NCBI GenBank assembly: GCA_022777285.1
Contig: JALFGN010000102.1
Coordinates: 1-37,735 of the forward strand
Direction of reading: 5' to 3'
Origin: Blautia sp.
Lineage (GTDB): Bacteria; Bacillota; Clostridia; Lachnospirales; Lachnospiraceae
DNA length: 37,735 nucleotides
The notes under the pieces were generated by a model. That model ran no database searches. It was not told the origin of the DNA and was given only the letters and a program-made list of their open reading frames with translations. Below, piece by piece: positions 1 through 6,982 of this stretch (positions are counted from its first letter, which is position 1; every line of letters begins with the position of its first letter). Both the position numbers and the translations under genes were made by a program.

Positions 1-1
1 G

Positions 2-543
2 GCAGCTGTGAATCAGATTCAGTTCATTTATCAGCAGTTTCTTATGGCACTTGGAGACGGACTGGTTATCTTTGGCAGTCAGTACTGGGGAAAGAAACAG
101 ACAGAACCGATGAAAAAAATAGGTGCCTGTGCGATGCAGACAGGATTGTTTGTCTGCGTTTTTCTGTTTTTGCTTGTAAGTCTTTTTCCTTATCAGGCAC
201 TGCGGGTTTTTACTACCGATGGCCCGATCATCCAAGCGGGAATTCAGTATCTGAGAATCATTCGTTTCACCTATTTGTTTTTTACAGTGACGCAGATTTT
301 ACTTGCAGTGCTTCGCAGTGTTGAGACAGTAAAGATTGCGCTGCAGCCATTGCGGCAAACAGCGCAGCATCCAATCCGTTTCTTATGGTAAAATCAACTG
401 CTGTGGGGGCTGCCTCCACAGCATCCATCCTGATTGGAAAAACCATCGGTGCAGGAGATCTGGAAAAGAAACTGGATTCGGAAACTGACCAGATAGAAGT
501 ATTAATATTAAAAAGGGGCCTGCTTGTGCAGACTCCTTTTTAA
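2..543 (+). pseudogene. MATE family efflux transporter, decayed remnant (enters from left edge)
   Basis: The reading frame is already open at the window edge and reads as an early MATE segment: GDGLVIFGSQYWGKK, then two hydrophobic helices and QYLRIIRFTYLFF. After SVETVKIAL (about position 340) the sequence shifts frame. It resumes as AAIAANSAASNPFLMVKST and IGKTIGAGD, which resemble a much later part of MATE proteins, then runs out at a TAA at 541-543 inside the terminator. Intact MATE proteins are about 440-460 residues with 12 helices, so most of the C-terminal half is missing and the pieces are out of frame. MATE proteins expel cationic drugs using Na+ or H+ gradients; this copy cannot be functional. 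The family call rests on the N-terminal piece; the exact junction is inferred. Confidence 0.72.
510..541. terminator. bidirectional intrinsic terminator between MATE remnant and DtxR gene
   Basis: AAAAAGG at 510-516 pairs with CCTTTTT at 535-541, and CTGC (520-523) pairs with GCAG (528-531) around a TTGT loop. There is an A run on one side and a T run on the other, so it can stop transcripts from both convergent genes. The last codons of both genes lie in it. Confidence 0.75.
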
Positions 544-905
544 TATTTGACATGTGACTTGATGGCTTCGAAACTTTCCGCGCTGATGACATGCTCGATT
601 TTGCAGGCATCCTCTGATGCAATCGCTCTGTCCACCCCAAGGGAGGTAAGCCAGGAAGTGAGAAATTCATGTCTTTCATAAATCATGTCAGCAATTTCTT
701 TTCCTGTTTCAGTCAGATAAATATACCCCTCTTTTGTAACTGTGATATGCTCTTTTTGTCGGAGATTCTTCATAGCTACACTGACACTTGATTTTTTAAA
801 ACCAAGTTCTTCGGCAATATCAACGGAACGCACAACAGGAAGCTTCTTACTCAGGATGAGAATTGTTTCCAGATAATTTTCCGCTGATTCATTAATATGA
901 TACAT
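540..905 (-). CDS. DtxR/MntR-family metal-dependent transcriptional repressor
   Basis: A 121-residue protein starting MYHINESAENYLETI. The start at 905 is chosen because AAGGTGG lies 8 bases upstream, whereas the longer frame to 968 begins with an unlikely hydrophobic stretch. The N-terminal half is a winged helix (VRSVDIAEELGFKKSSVSVA, then a wing near KEGYIYLTETG). The second half carries the metal-site and dimerisation pattern of MntR-type regulators: ERHEFL and ACKIEHVIS supply His/Glu ligands, with a Glu near residue 8. There is no C-terminal SH3 domain, as in MntR. It probably represses metal-ion uptake or efflux genes when Mn2+ or Fe2+ is bound. No metal transporter is adjacent, so the target is unknown. 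Confidence 0.88.
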   Translation of the reverse strand: MYHINESAENYLETILILSKKLPVVRSVDIAEELGFKKSSVSVAMKNLRQKEHITVTKEGYIYLTETGKEIADMIYERHEFLTSWLTSLGVDRAIASEDACKIEHVISAESFEAIKSHVKY

Positions 906-1004
906 ATAAGATACCACCTTATTCAAAAATATATAAGCCAGTATAACATATTTTGGAAAGAGCTTCAAGAAGCGAGTTTACGCAACCATCAGAGTAAAAA
1001 AATG

Positions 1005-1033
1005 TTGACAAATGCAATTTACAGTATTACAAT
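1005..1033 (+). promoter_or_regulatory. sigma-A promoter of the trpXYZ T-box operon
   Basis: TTGACA at 1005-1010, a 17-base spacer, and TACAAT at 1028-1033. Transcription would start near 1040, just before the T-box stem I, which is the expected geometry. Confidence 0.85.
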
Positions 1034-1045
1034 GAGAAACAACAA

Positions 1046-1329
1046 AAGCAAAACCGATGAGAAAGAAGAGTAAGCATATTCATGAAATTACAGAGAGCTG
1101 CGGTGGTGAAATGCAGTATGGAGTGATTTGCTGAATGGACTTTTGAGGGCAGCCCGAACACAAATCAGGTAAGTAGGCACTGCCGGGGAACCGAAACCCG
1201 TTATCAGTAAGGAATGTATGATAGTACATGCGCAGAGGGAACATGAGAAATGTTAATTTGAGTGGTACCGCGATAATAAGATTTTATTACCGTCTCAGGC
1301 ATAGGTTAGATTGCCTGAGGCGTTTTTTT
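1046..1329 (+). promoter_or_regulatory. T-box riboswitch leader, predicted tryptophan-specific (UGG specifier)
   Basis: A leader RNA that senses uncharged tRNA. Visible parts are the GAAGAGTA bulge motif near 1066, the AGAGAGCTGCGGTGGTGAAA region of stem I, the specifier-loop string GAATGGAC at 1133-1140, the T-box motif TGGTACCGCG at 1263-1272, and a terminator at 1291-1329. The codon before the conserved A of the specifier loop is TGG (1136-1138), which is Trp. That fits the TrpXYZ-type transporter downstream. The T-box bulge reads UGGU, which prefers a discriminator A; many bacterial tRNA-Trp carry G73, so a wobble or an atypical tRNA is implied. When tRNA-Trp is uncharged the antiterminator should form and the importer be expressed. 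Confidence 0.9.
1291..1329 (+). terminator. T-box regulated intrinsic terminator
   Basis: CGTCTCAGGC (1291-1300) pairs with GCCTGAGGCG (1313-1322), followed by seven T's at 1323-1329. It lies immediately after the T-box sequence and competes with the antiterminator. Confidence 0.9.
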
Positions 1330-1411
1330 ATTGCACGGGAAAGTTCATCCTGTGCGATCCATTTGTTTTGTTTTTGTTAATAACGAAAAACAGAAAAAAG
1401 GAGTAAAAATT

Positions 1412-2413
1412 ATGAAGAACAAAGTATTGGCAATGGTATTATGTACAGCAATGGCAGCAGGAGTGTTGACAGGATGCGGAAGCAGTAAGAAGGAGGATAC
1501 TTATACAATCGGTATTTCTCAGTTTGCAGAGCATGGTTCTCTGGATAATTGCAAAGAAGGCTTTCTGGAAGGCTTAAAAGAGGCTGGAATCGAAGAGGGT
1601 GTGAATCTGGAAGTGCTGTTTGATAATGCACAGGCAGATACGGGAACCGCAGCAACAATCGCAGATAATTTTGTTTCCAAAGATGTGGATATGATTTGTG
1701 CAATCGCAACACCGGCGGCTATGAGTGCTTATAACAGTACTATGAGTGGAGAGATTCCTGTTATTTATACTGCGATTTCAGATCCGGTGGCAGCAGGTCT
1801 GGCAGAGGAAGATGGAACGCCAGTAGGGAATATTACCGGTACTTCCGATGCACTTCCGGTAGAAGAACAGCTGAAGATGATTCGTGCAACGCTTCCGGAT
1901 GCAGAAAAAATTGGGATTCTTTATACGACAAGTGAAACCAATTCAGAAAGTACTATCGCCACTTACAAAGAACTGGCAGGAACTTATGGATTTGAAATTG
2001 TGGATACCGGTATTAATACCATCGCAGATGTAGAGATGGCTGCAAAAGATCTGGTAACAAAAGTAGACTGTATCACAAATCTTACTGACAATACCGTTGT
2101 TTCTGCTTTACAGACGGTACTGGCAGCAGCAAATGACGCAGGAATTCCTGTATTTGGTTCAGAAGTGGAACAGGTAAAGAATGGATGCCTGGCTTCCATG
2201 GGAATTGATTATGTTTCTCTTGGAAAACAGACCGGTGAGATGGCTGCAAAGGTTCTGAAAGGAGAAGCAAAAGCTTCTGAAATGAAATATGAAACCATCA
2301 CAGAGCCAAGTTTTTATGGAAATACAGAAGTTGCGGAAAGTCTGGGAATTACACTGGATGAAAGTTATGTATCTTCCGCAGCGGAAATGTTTGAGCAAAC
2401 AGTAGTGGAATAA
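1412..2413 (+). CDS. trpX: TrpX-type ABC transporter substrate-binding lipoprotein
   Basis: A 333-residue extracellular binding protein of the ABC_sub_bind family. Start at 1412 follows AAAAAGGAG; the longer frame to 1331 would begin right at the T-box terminator. The signal peptide MKNKVLAMVLCTAMAAGVLTGC has a lipobox with Cys22 as the lipidation site. The mature protein shows two-lobe features: YTIGISQFAEHGSLD, ANDAGIPVFGSE, and SMGIDYVSLGKQTGEMAAKVL near the C-terminus. It would deliver ligand to the permease at 2427 and ATPase at 3304. Family members take aromatic amino acids, and the UGG T-box upstream makes tryptophan the best prediction. It is first in a three-gene operon with 13 bases to the next start. 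Confidence 0.9.
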   Translation: MKNKVLAMVLCTAMAAGVLTGCGSSKKEDTYTIGISQFAEHGSLDNCKEGFLEGLKEAGIEEGVNLEVLFDNAQADTGTAATIADNFVSKDVDMICAIATPAAMSAYNSTMSGEIPVIYTAISDPVAAGLAEEDGTPVGNITGTSDALPVEEQLKMIRATLPDAEKIGILYTTSETNSESTIATYKELAGTYGFEIVDTGINTIADVEMAAKDLVTKVDCITNLTDNTVVSALQTVLAAANDAGIPVFGSEVEQVKNGCLASMGIDYVSLGKQTGEMAAKVLKGEAKASEMKYETITEPSFYGNTEVAESLGITLDESYVSSAAEMFEQTVVE

Positions 2414-2426
2414 GTGGAGGCGCATT

Positions 2427-3311
2427 ATGGCTTTATTGCAAAGTGTAATCGAACAGGGTCTGATTTATGCGATCATGGCTCTGGGTGTATATATAACTTA
2501 TAAAATACTGGATTTTCCGGATCTGACTGTGGATGGCAGCTTCCCTATGGGTGCAGCTATAACGGCAGCATTAATCAGCAGAGGATTGTCTCCTTTCCTG
2601 ACCTTGCCCATCTGCTTTCTGGCAGGCGCCGGAATTGGAGTTTTGACGGGACTTATTCATGTAAAATTGAAAGTACGGGATCTTCTTTCCGGGATTATTA
2701 TGATGACTGCGCTGTATACAGTGAATCTTCGTATTGCAGGAAGAGCGAATTTACCGATTTACAAAAATTCAAATATTTTTGACAATGATTTTCTGAATCG
2801 CATCTGTCCGGGATTTCTGGCCCCTTACAAGACAGTTTTTATTATTTTATTGATTACACTTGTGAGCAAATATCTGCTTGACTGGTATCTGAGTACCAAA
2901 TCCGGAATGCTTTTGCGAGCAGTGGGTGATAATGAGAAAATTATCACAGCTTTAGGCGTGGATAAAGGACTGGTGAAAATTGTAGGTCTGGCTGTATCTA
3001 ACGGACTTGTAGCATTGAGCGGCTGTGTTTTTGTACAGCAGCAGAGATATTTTGATATTTCCATGGGCACAGGAACCGTAGTAATCGGTCTGGCCAGTGT
3101 AATCATGGGAACCAGTGTTTTTAAAAAAGTCACCTTTATACGGGTGACCAGCAGTGTGGTTGTGGGATCTGTATTTTATAAAGCGTGTGTAGCACTGGCC
3201 ATTCGCCTTGGATTTCCGTCTACCGATACAAAATTCATAACGGCTGCAATCTTGCTGATTATTCTGATTGTTGGCAAGGATCGAAAAAGGAAGGTGAAAA
3301 TCAATGCTTGA
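2427..3311 (+). CDS. trpY: TrpY-type ABC transporter permease
   Basis: A 294-residue membrane protein of the BPD_transp_2 (LivH/RbsC-like) class with about 8-9 hydrophobic segments. It starts MALLQSVIEQGLIYAIMALG, a typical opening for these permeases, followed by FPDLTVDGSFPMGAA, a signature of the TrpY/DUF534-linked group. GMLLRAVGDNEKIITALG lies in the cytoplasmic loop expected to contact the ATPase. GGAGG precedes the ATG. The stop overlaps the start of the ATPase gene by 8 bases, indicating translational coupling. It forms the membrane channel of the predicted tryptophan importer, probably as a homodimer. Confidence 0.9.
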   Translation: MALLQSVIEQGLIYAIMALGVYITYKILDFPDLTVDGSFPMGAAITAALISRGLSPFLTLPICFLAGAGIGVLTGLIHVKLKVRDLLSGIIMMTALYTVNLRIAGRANLPIYKNSNIFDNDFLNRICPGFLAPYKTVFIILLITLVSKYLLDWYLSTKSGMLLRAVGDNEKIITALGVDKGLVKIVGLAVSNGLVALSGCVFVQQQRYFDISMGTGTVVIGLASVIMGTSVFKKVTFIRVTSSVVVGSVFYKACVALAIRLGFPSTDTKFITAAILLIILIVGKDRKRKVKINA

Positions 3312-4077
3312 GCTGAATCATATTCATAAATATTATAATCCCGGAACAATAAACGAAATGTGTCTCTTTGAAGATTTTAATCTTCGTGTAGAAGAAGGAG
3401 AATTCGTAGCTGTAGTAGGAAGCAATGGATCCGGTAAAACCTCTATGTTAAATATTATCTGCGGAAGCATTGATGTGGATTCCGGAAATATTTTGGTCAA
3501 TGGAAAAGATATCAGCACTATGAGTGAGCACAAACGTCTTTCTAAAATTGGAAGAGTGTTTCAGAATCCTGCCCTTGGAACTTGTCCTTCTATGACAATC
3601 ATGGAGAATATGTCTCTGGCAGATAACAAAGGAAAACCTTATAACCTGGGATTTTGTGTGCGGAAGAAGAGAAGAGACTATTATCAGGAGTTGCTCCGTC
3701 CCCTGAATCTGGGACTGGAAGATAAAATGGATGTGAAAGTAGGGGCTCTTTCCGGCGGACAGAGACAGGCCATGGCTTTACTTATGTCTACGATGACTCC
3801 GATTGAATTCCTGATTCTGGATGAACACACAGCGGCTCTTGATCCCAAAACAGCAGAAATCAATATGCAGCTTACAGATAAAATTGTAAAAGAGAAAAAT
3901 CTCACCTCCATCATGGTGACACATAACCTTCGCTACGCACTGGAATATGGAAATCGGATTCTTATGATGCACCAGGGGAAAATAATTCTGGATAAAAAAG
4001 GAAAAGAAAAGGAAAACCTGAAGATAGACGATATACTGTCATTGTTTAATGAAATCAGTATTGAATGTGGAAATTGA
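3304..4077 (+). CDS. trpZ: TrpZ-type ABC transporter ATP-binding protein
   Basis: A 257-residue ATPase. Walker A is GSNGSGKTS (about residue 40), the Q loop follows at RVFQNPALG, the signature is LSGGQRQAM, and Walker B is FLILDEHTAALD with the catalytic Glu. The switch His is in MVTHNLRYALEYG. A short C-terminal tail follows, without an extra regulatory domain. It drives uptake by the TrpX/TrpY proteins encoded upstream. AGGAAGGTG lies within the end of the permease gene. No clear intrinsic terminator follows; the next promoter begins about 40 bases after the stop. Confidence 0.92.
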   Translation: MLELNHIHKYYNPGTINEMCLFEDFNLRVEEGEFVAVVGSNGSGKTSMLNIICGSIDVDSGNILVNGKDISTMSEHKRLSKIGRVFQNPALGTCPSMTIMENMSLADNKGKPYNLGFCVRKKRRDYYQELLRPLNLGLEDKMDVKVGALSGGQRQAMALLMSTMTPIEFLILDEHTAALDPKTAEINMQLTDKIVKEKNLTSIMVTHNLRYALEYGNRILMMHQGKIILDKKGKEKENLKIDDILSLFNEISIECGN

Positions 4078-4115
4078 TGATAAGGCTGTAATTGAATGAA
4101 GTGATAAAATTTTTC

Positions 4116-4144
4116 TTGCAATTCTATGTGTGATGGATTAAAAT
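4116..4144 (+). promoter_or_regulatory. promoter of the FMN-riboswitch/rib operon
   Basis: TTGCAA at 4116-4121, a 17-base spacer, and TAAAAT at 4139-4144. The start point would be near 4151, about 16 bases before riboswitch stem P1. A perfect TTGACA at 4149-4154 has no matching -10 box and is probably incidental. Confidence 0.7.
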
Positions 4145-4166
4145 GTCCTTGACAAATGAATAGAAA

Positions 4167-4272
4167 ATCTTCAGGGCAGGGTGCAAGTCCCTACCGGCGG
4201 TAAAGCCCGCGAGCCGAAAGGCAGATCCGGTGAGATTCCGGAGCCGACAGTAAAGTCTGGATGAAAGAAGAT
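4167..4272 (+). promoter_or_regulatory. FMN riboswitch (RFN element)
   Basis: Stem P1 is ATCTTC (4167-4172) with GAAGAT (4267-4272). The conserved core is present in order: CAGGGTGCAAGTCCC, ACCGGCGGT, AGCCCGCGAGCC, GGCAGATCCGGTGAGATTCC, GGAGCCGACAGT, and GGATGAAAGAAG. It binds FMN and turns off riboflavin synthesis or uptake genes through the downstream terminator. The aptamer looks complete, although most of the operon it controlled is lost. Confidence 0.97.
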
Positions 4273-4288
4273 GATATGGATGATTGAA

Positions 4289-4311
4289 TTTATCACAGAT
4301 CTTGTGATAAA
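4289..4311 (+). other. hairpin in riboswitch expression platform (possible antiterminator part)
   Basis: TTTATCACA (4289-4297) pairs perfectly with TGTGATAAA (4303-4311) around a five-base loop, between the aptamer and the terminator. It may belong to the alternative fold of the expression platform; this is inferred from position. Confidence 0.45.
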
Positions 4312-4328
4312 TGGATATTGTGTTTTCT

Positions 4329-4365
4329 GGCTCTGAATGGATAAGATCCGTTCAGAGCCGTTTTT
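4329..4365 (+). terminator. FMN-riboswitch controlled intrinsic terminator
   Basis: GGCTCTGAATGGA (4329-4341) pairs with TCCGTTCAGAGCC (4347-4359), then G and a five-T run (4361-4365). It is placed as expected for FMN-dependent termination. Confidence 0.88.
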
Positions 4366-4406
4366 CATGGGAAAGAAATAAGATTTTTTCTATGAAACCT
4401 CCATAA

Positions 4407-4448
4407 CAGAAAAACCCTGCAGAGATGAAGTCCTGCAGGGTTTTTCTG
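4407..4448. terminator. second strong hairpin before the ribD remnant
   Basis: CAGAAAAACCCTGCAG (4407-4422) pairs with all 16 bases of CTGCAGGGTTTTTCTG (4433-4448). It has A and T runs on the two sides like a bidirectional terminator, and ends 24 bases before the ribD start. A constitutive terminator here would silence everything downstream whatever the riboswitch does. Confidence 0.65.
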
Positions 4449-4472
4449 TGCGAAGAAAGATGAGGGAAATGT

Positions 4473-4778
4473 ATGACAGACAGAGATTATATGCGCAGAG
4501 CAATTGATTTGGCAAAAAAAGGATATGGATGGACGAATCCCAATCCAGTGGTGGGCGCAGTAATTGTAAAAAACGGAAAAATGATAGGAGAAGGCTATCA
4601 TGCCAGATATGGGGAGCTTCATGCAGAAAGAAATGCTTTCTCAAGTTTGAAAGAATCTGCAGAAGGTGCAGTTCTGTATGTGACGCTGGAGCCTTGCTGC
4701 CATTATGGGAAGACACCGCCTTGTACTGAAGCGATTCTGGAACATAAATCAATGACCTCACAGGGGAACACCACGTAG
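4473..4778 (+). pseudogene. ribD: ribD remnant: deaminase domain only
   Basis: The frame encodes the N-terminal pyrimidine deaminase domain of RibD: MRRAIDLAKKGYGWTNPNPV, then GELHAERNA (the HAE zinc/catalytic motif) and TLEPCCHYGKTPPCTEAIL (the PCC-x8-C zinc motif). All deaminase catalytic residues are present. After about residue 91 the similarity stops, and the frame ends with MTSQGNTT, which is out-of-frame ribBA sequence. The reductase domain (about 220 residues), all of ribE and the RibB part of ribBA are missing. RibD normally carries out the second and third steps of riboflavin synthesis. This piece could make a 101-residue deaminase-like product, but fold stability is doubtful. Confidence 0.88.
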
Positions 4779-5005
4779 CGTTGGTCAAAGGAGAAATCGA
4801 GGATGGAGAGGCAGTGCTTTGCCGGGTACATTCCGAATGCCTTACGGGTGATACCTTCGGTTCTCTGCGCTGCGATTGCGGAAATCAGCTTCAGGCAGCG
4901 ATGGAACGGGTGCCTATTGAAGTGGAGCCTCAGAAATATGATTTTCTGTACATGAAAACAAAACAGGAAAAAATGGGACATATTTTTCAAAAAATCCGTG
5001 TGTAA
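4751..5005 (+). pseudogene. ribBA: ribBA remnant: two fused scraps of the GTP cyclohydrolase II domain
   Basis: In another frame from the ribD scrap, the sequence reads [12 protein letters not shown] and then [20 protein letters not shown], the zinc-binding centre of GTP cyclohydrolase II. At about 4900 it jumps, still in frame, from LQAAM to ERVPIEV and TKQEKMGH, which is the extreme C-terminus of the same enzyme. Roughly 90-100 residues with the catalytic Tyr/Arg region are missing, and so is the whole RibB domain. At least two separate deletions are therefore visible: one joining ribD to ribBA, one inside ribBA. GTP cyclohydrolase II opens the riboflavin pathway; this copy cannot be active. 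Confidence 0.87.
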
Positions 5006-5050
5006 GACAACGGATACCCAAATAAAAAACTGGAAAATGAGATAGTTAAA

Positions 5051-5524
5051 ATGAGACAGATTCAGGTATTGGAAGGAAAAGTAGTAGCACCACAAGGGAT
5101 GAAAGTGGGAATTGTAGCAGCCAGATTTAATGAAATTATTGTAAATAAACTTCTTGGAGGAGCAGTAGATGGACTTGTTCGTTATGGAGTGGAGGAAGAA
5201 AATATAACAGCAGCCTGGGTGCCTGGGGCATTTGAAATTCCTGTGGCAGCACAGAAAATGGCACAGTCCGGAAATTATGATGCAGTGATTTGCGTGGGGA
5301 CTGTAATCCGCGGAGACACTTCTCATTATGATTATGTGTGCAATGAAGTATCAAAAGGCATTGCCCACGTGAGTCTTGAGACGGGAATTCCGGTTCTTTT
5401 TGGTGTGCTGACAACAGAAAACATTGAGCAGGCCATTGCCAGGGCAGGAAGCAAAGCAGGAAACAAAGGTTATGATTGTGCATTATCTGCTATTGAGATG
5501 GTAAATCTTATGAATCAGATGTAA
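5051..5524 (+). CDS. ribH: 6,7-dimethyl-8-ribityllumazine synthase
   Basis: A full-length 157-residue lumazine synthase. It joins 5-amino-6-ribitylamino-uracil and dihydroxybutanone phosphate in the penultimate step of riboflavin synthesis, usually as a 60-mer or pentamer. Family motifs are all present: [52 protein letters not shown] (with the catalytic His), and [17 protein letters not shown]. It is last in the rib operon, but the genes making both substrates are deleted upstream. The ATG lacks a convincing ribosome binding site, so it may have relied on coupling to ribBA. It is either a surviving relic or fed by genes elsewhere. Confidence 0.95.
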   Translation: MRQIQVLEGKVVAPQGMKVGIVAARFNEIIVNKLLGGAVDGLVRYGVEEENITAAWVPGAFEIPVAAQKMAQSGNYDAVICVGTVIRGDTSHYDYVCNEVSKGIAHVSLETGIPVLFGVLTTENIEQAIARAGSKAGNKGYDCALSAIEMVNLMNQM

Positions 5525-5533
5525 AACTATTGC

Positions 5534-5562
5534 TTGCATAGACATGGAAAATGGACTATAAT
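5534..5562 (+). promoter_or_regulatory. promoter of the LacI-type regulator gene
   Basis: TTGCAT at 5534-5539, a 17-base spacer, and TATAAT at 5557-5562. The start point near 5569 lies at the edge of the palindrome at 5573-5588. Confidence 0.82.
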
Positions 5563-5572
5563 AAAAAGAAAA

Positions 5573-5588
5573 GCGTGCGCGAGTACGC
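5573..5588. promoter_or_regulatory. candidate LacI-family operator O1 (autoregulation)
   Basis: GCGTGCGCGAGTACGC is an imperfect palindrome with half-sites GCGTGCGC and, on the other strand, GCGTACTC. It lies just after the -10 box of the regulator promoter. It shares the GCGTRCRCG core with the sites near 6706 and 6885, which supports one regulator binding all three. Confidence 0.6.
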
Positions 5589-5612
5589 AAAAGAAAAAAA
5601 CAGGAGGTTTTC

Positions 5613-6641
5613 ATGTCGGTAACATTGCAGCAGATCGCAGAGGCTGCCGGGGTTTCCAGGGGTACAGTAGACAGAGCATTGAAAGACAGAGGGCGTGTGA
5701 AACCGGAAGTGGCAGAAAAAATAAAGAAAATTGCACAGGAAATGGGCTATCAGCCCAGCCGGGCAGGCCGTGCCCTTGCTATGGCAAAGCGCAATATTAA
5801 AATCGGAGTGATTCTTCAGTCGGCGCAGACACCCTTTATGAAAATGGTATTAAAAGGGATCTTATCTGCAAAGCAGGAAGTGGAAGGTTTTGGAGGAACC
5901 GTGGAAGTTTTCCAGATCCCCGGTGTGGATGCAGGAAGAGTGATGGAAATTATGGAGGAACTGCATGCGCAGGAGTATTCCGGAATTGCACTGGTACCTT
6001 CGGAAGACAGTATGCTTAAGAAGATTATAAATGTTTTTACAGAGGAATATGAGATTCCTGTTGTTACGCTGAATTCGGATGTGGAAGATACGAAACGCAT
6101 CTGTTATGTGGGGCAAAACGCTATCCAAAGCGGAAAAACAGCAGCAGGGCTTATGGGAGAAATCATTGGCGGAAAAGGACAGGTGGCTGTGATTTCCGGG
6201 CATATCTCCAATCCTTCCCTGAATAATCGTGCCAGAGGATTTCAGTCTGAGTTGTGTCGGGAATTTCCGGATGTGGAACTGATTGGGGCAAGATATTCCT
6301 ATGATGATGACTGGGTTGCGGCGAAAATCGTAGAAGAATTGCTGGAACAGTATCCGGAACTTGCGGGGATCTATATTACAGGACCTGGTGTGAAAGGGAT
6401 TTGTGAGACACTGAAAGAGAAAGGAAGACAAAAAGAAGTAAAAGTAATCGGAAATGACTTTCTGGAAGAAAATAAGGAATGGATGCGAGAGGGAGTGATC
6501 AATTTTCTGATCGGCCAGAACTCTTATGTACAGGGATATGAACCGGTTATGATTTTGTTCCGTCTTTTGCTGGATCATGAATTTCCAAAGGAAGAACGAC
6601 AGTATACAGAAATTGTAATTAAAAATAAATATAATCTGTAA
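5613..6641 (+). CDS. LacI-family transcriptional regulator of the inositol locus
   Basis: A 342-residue regulator. The N-terminal helix-turn-helix reads TLQQIAEAAGVSRGTVDRAL, using the less common TVDRALKDRGRV in place of TVSR-type recognition helices. The hinge ends near RALAMAKRNIKIGV. The rest is a sugar-binding type-1 fold of the Peripla_BP_4 class (GVILQSAQTPFMKMVLKG, VALNSDVED-like segment, GHISNPSLNNRARGFQ, IYITGPGVKGIC). The start follows AGGAGG by five bases. It lies upstream of and co-directional with iolG, and palindromes occur in both promoters, so it probably represses its own gene and the iol genes until an inositol-type ligand binds. Bacillus uses an unrelated DeoR-type IolR. 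The ligand is inferred only from context. Confidence 0.9.
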   Translation: MSVTLQQIAEAAGVSRGTVDRALKDRGRVKPEVAEKIKKIAQEMGYQPSRAGRALAMAKRNIKIGVILQSAQTPFMKMVLKGILSAKQEVEGFGGTVEVFQIPGVDAGRVMEIMEELHAQEYSGIALVPSEDSMLKKIINVFTEEYEIPVVTLNSDVEDTKRICYVGQNAIQSGKTAAGLMGEIIGGKGQVAVISGHISNPSLNNRARGFQSELCREFPDVELIGARYSYDDDWVAAKIVEELLEQYPELAGIYITGPGVKGICETLKEKGRQKEVKVIGNDFLEENKEWMREGVINFLIGQNSYVQGYEPVMILFRLLLDHEFPKEERQYTEIVIKNKYNL

Positions 6642-6646
6642 AAAAT

Positions 6647-6691
6647 GAAAGAGGCAAAACAAAAGGAAAGGTTTTGTCTCTTTCGTTTTTT
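6647..6691 (+). terminator. intrinsic terminator of the lacI-type gene
   Basis: GAAAGAGGCAAAAC (6647-6660) pairs with GTTTTGTCTCTTTC (6671-6684), with one G-T wobble, followed by a T run at 6686-6691. It separates the regulator from the iol structural genes. The 341-base gap from 6642 to 6982 holds this terminator, a distal operator and the iol promoter. Confidence 0.88.
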
Positions 6692-6703
6692 GATTAAAAA
6701 AGA

Positions 6704-6715
6704 AACGTGCACGCA
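6704..6715. promoter_or_regulatory. candidate distal operator O2
   Basis: The palindrome CGTGCACG (6706-6713) sits inside AACGTGCACGCA. Its reverse strand reads TGCGTGCACGTT, close to the promoter site TGCGTACACGTGCACA. It lies about 180 bases upstream of that site, a distance compatible with DNA looping. Confidence 0.45.
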
Positions 6716-6883
6716 GTAAAAAAAGAAAAGAAAATATAGAACTTGTGTAAAGATGAAAAATATATGTCATATATACGAAAAAATACTGGTTATACAGTTA
6801 AAAGAAACAAATGAAAGAATGGGGAAATGAATAAATGGTGATTTTTAATAAAAAGAAACTGTCAAAATTGTACAGAAAATCAA

Positions 6884-6912
6884 TTGCGTACACGTGCACA
6901 CTATGCTATTAT
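6884..6912 (+). promoter_or_regulatory. iol operon promoter with overlapping operator O3
   Basis: TTGCGT at 6884-6889, a 17-base spacer, and TATTAT at 6907-6912. The palindrome TGCGTACACGTGCACA (6885-6900, CACGTG centre) covers the -35 box and half of the spacer, so a bound repressor would block polymerase. About 64 bases of leader precede iolG. Confidence 0.68.
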
Positions 6913-6982
6913 AACATCATCAAACAAAGGAAATAGAAAACAAAAAAACAAACAATGATAAAGAAAATGGAGGAAATGAACA

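Noticed and set aside
1331-1411. Upstream start giving a longer TrpX
   Set aside because: It would start within the T-box terminator tail and would bury the signal peptide 27 residues in; ATG at 1412 has a good binding site and lipoprotein signal.
4149-4154. TTGACA as -35 box of the rib promoter
   Set aside because: No -10 box lies at suitable distance; the expected position falls inside the riboswitch. The TTGCAA/TAAAAT pair upstream fits better.
4703-5326. A 207-residue minus-strand reading frame across the rib remnants
   Set aside because: Low-complexity composition, no motif, no ribosome binding site, and it lies opposite recognisable ribBA and ribH sequence.
5862-6770. A 302-residue minus-strand reading frame opposite the LacI-type gene
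   Set aside because: Rich in Phe, His and Ser as expected for antisense of a coding frame; no family features, and it spans the terminator.
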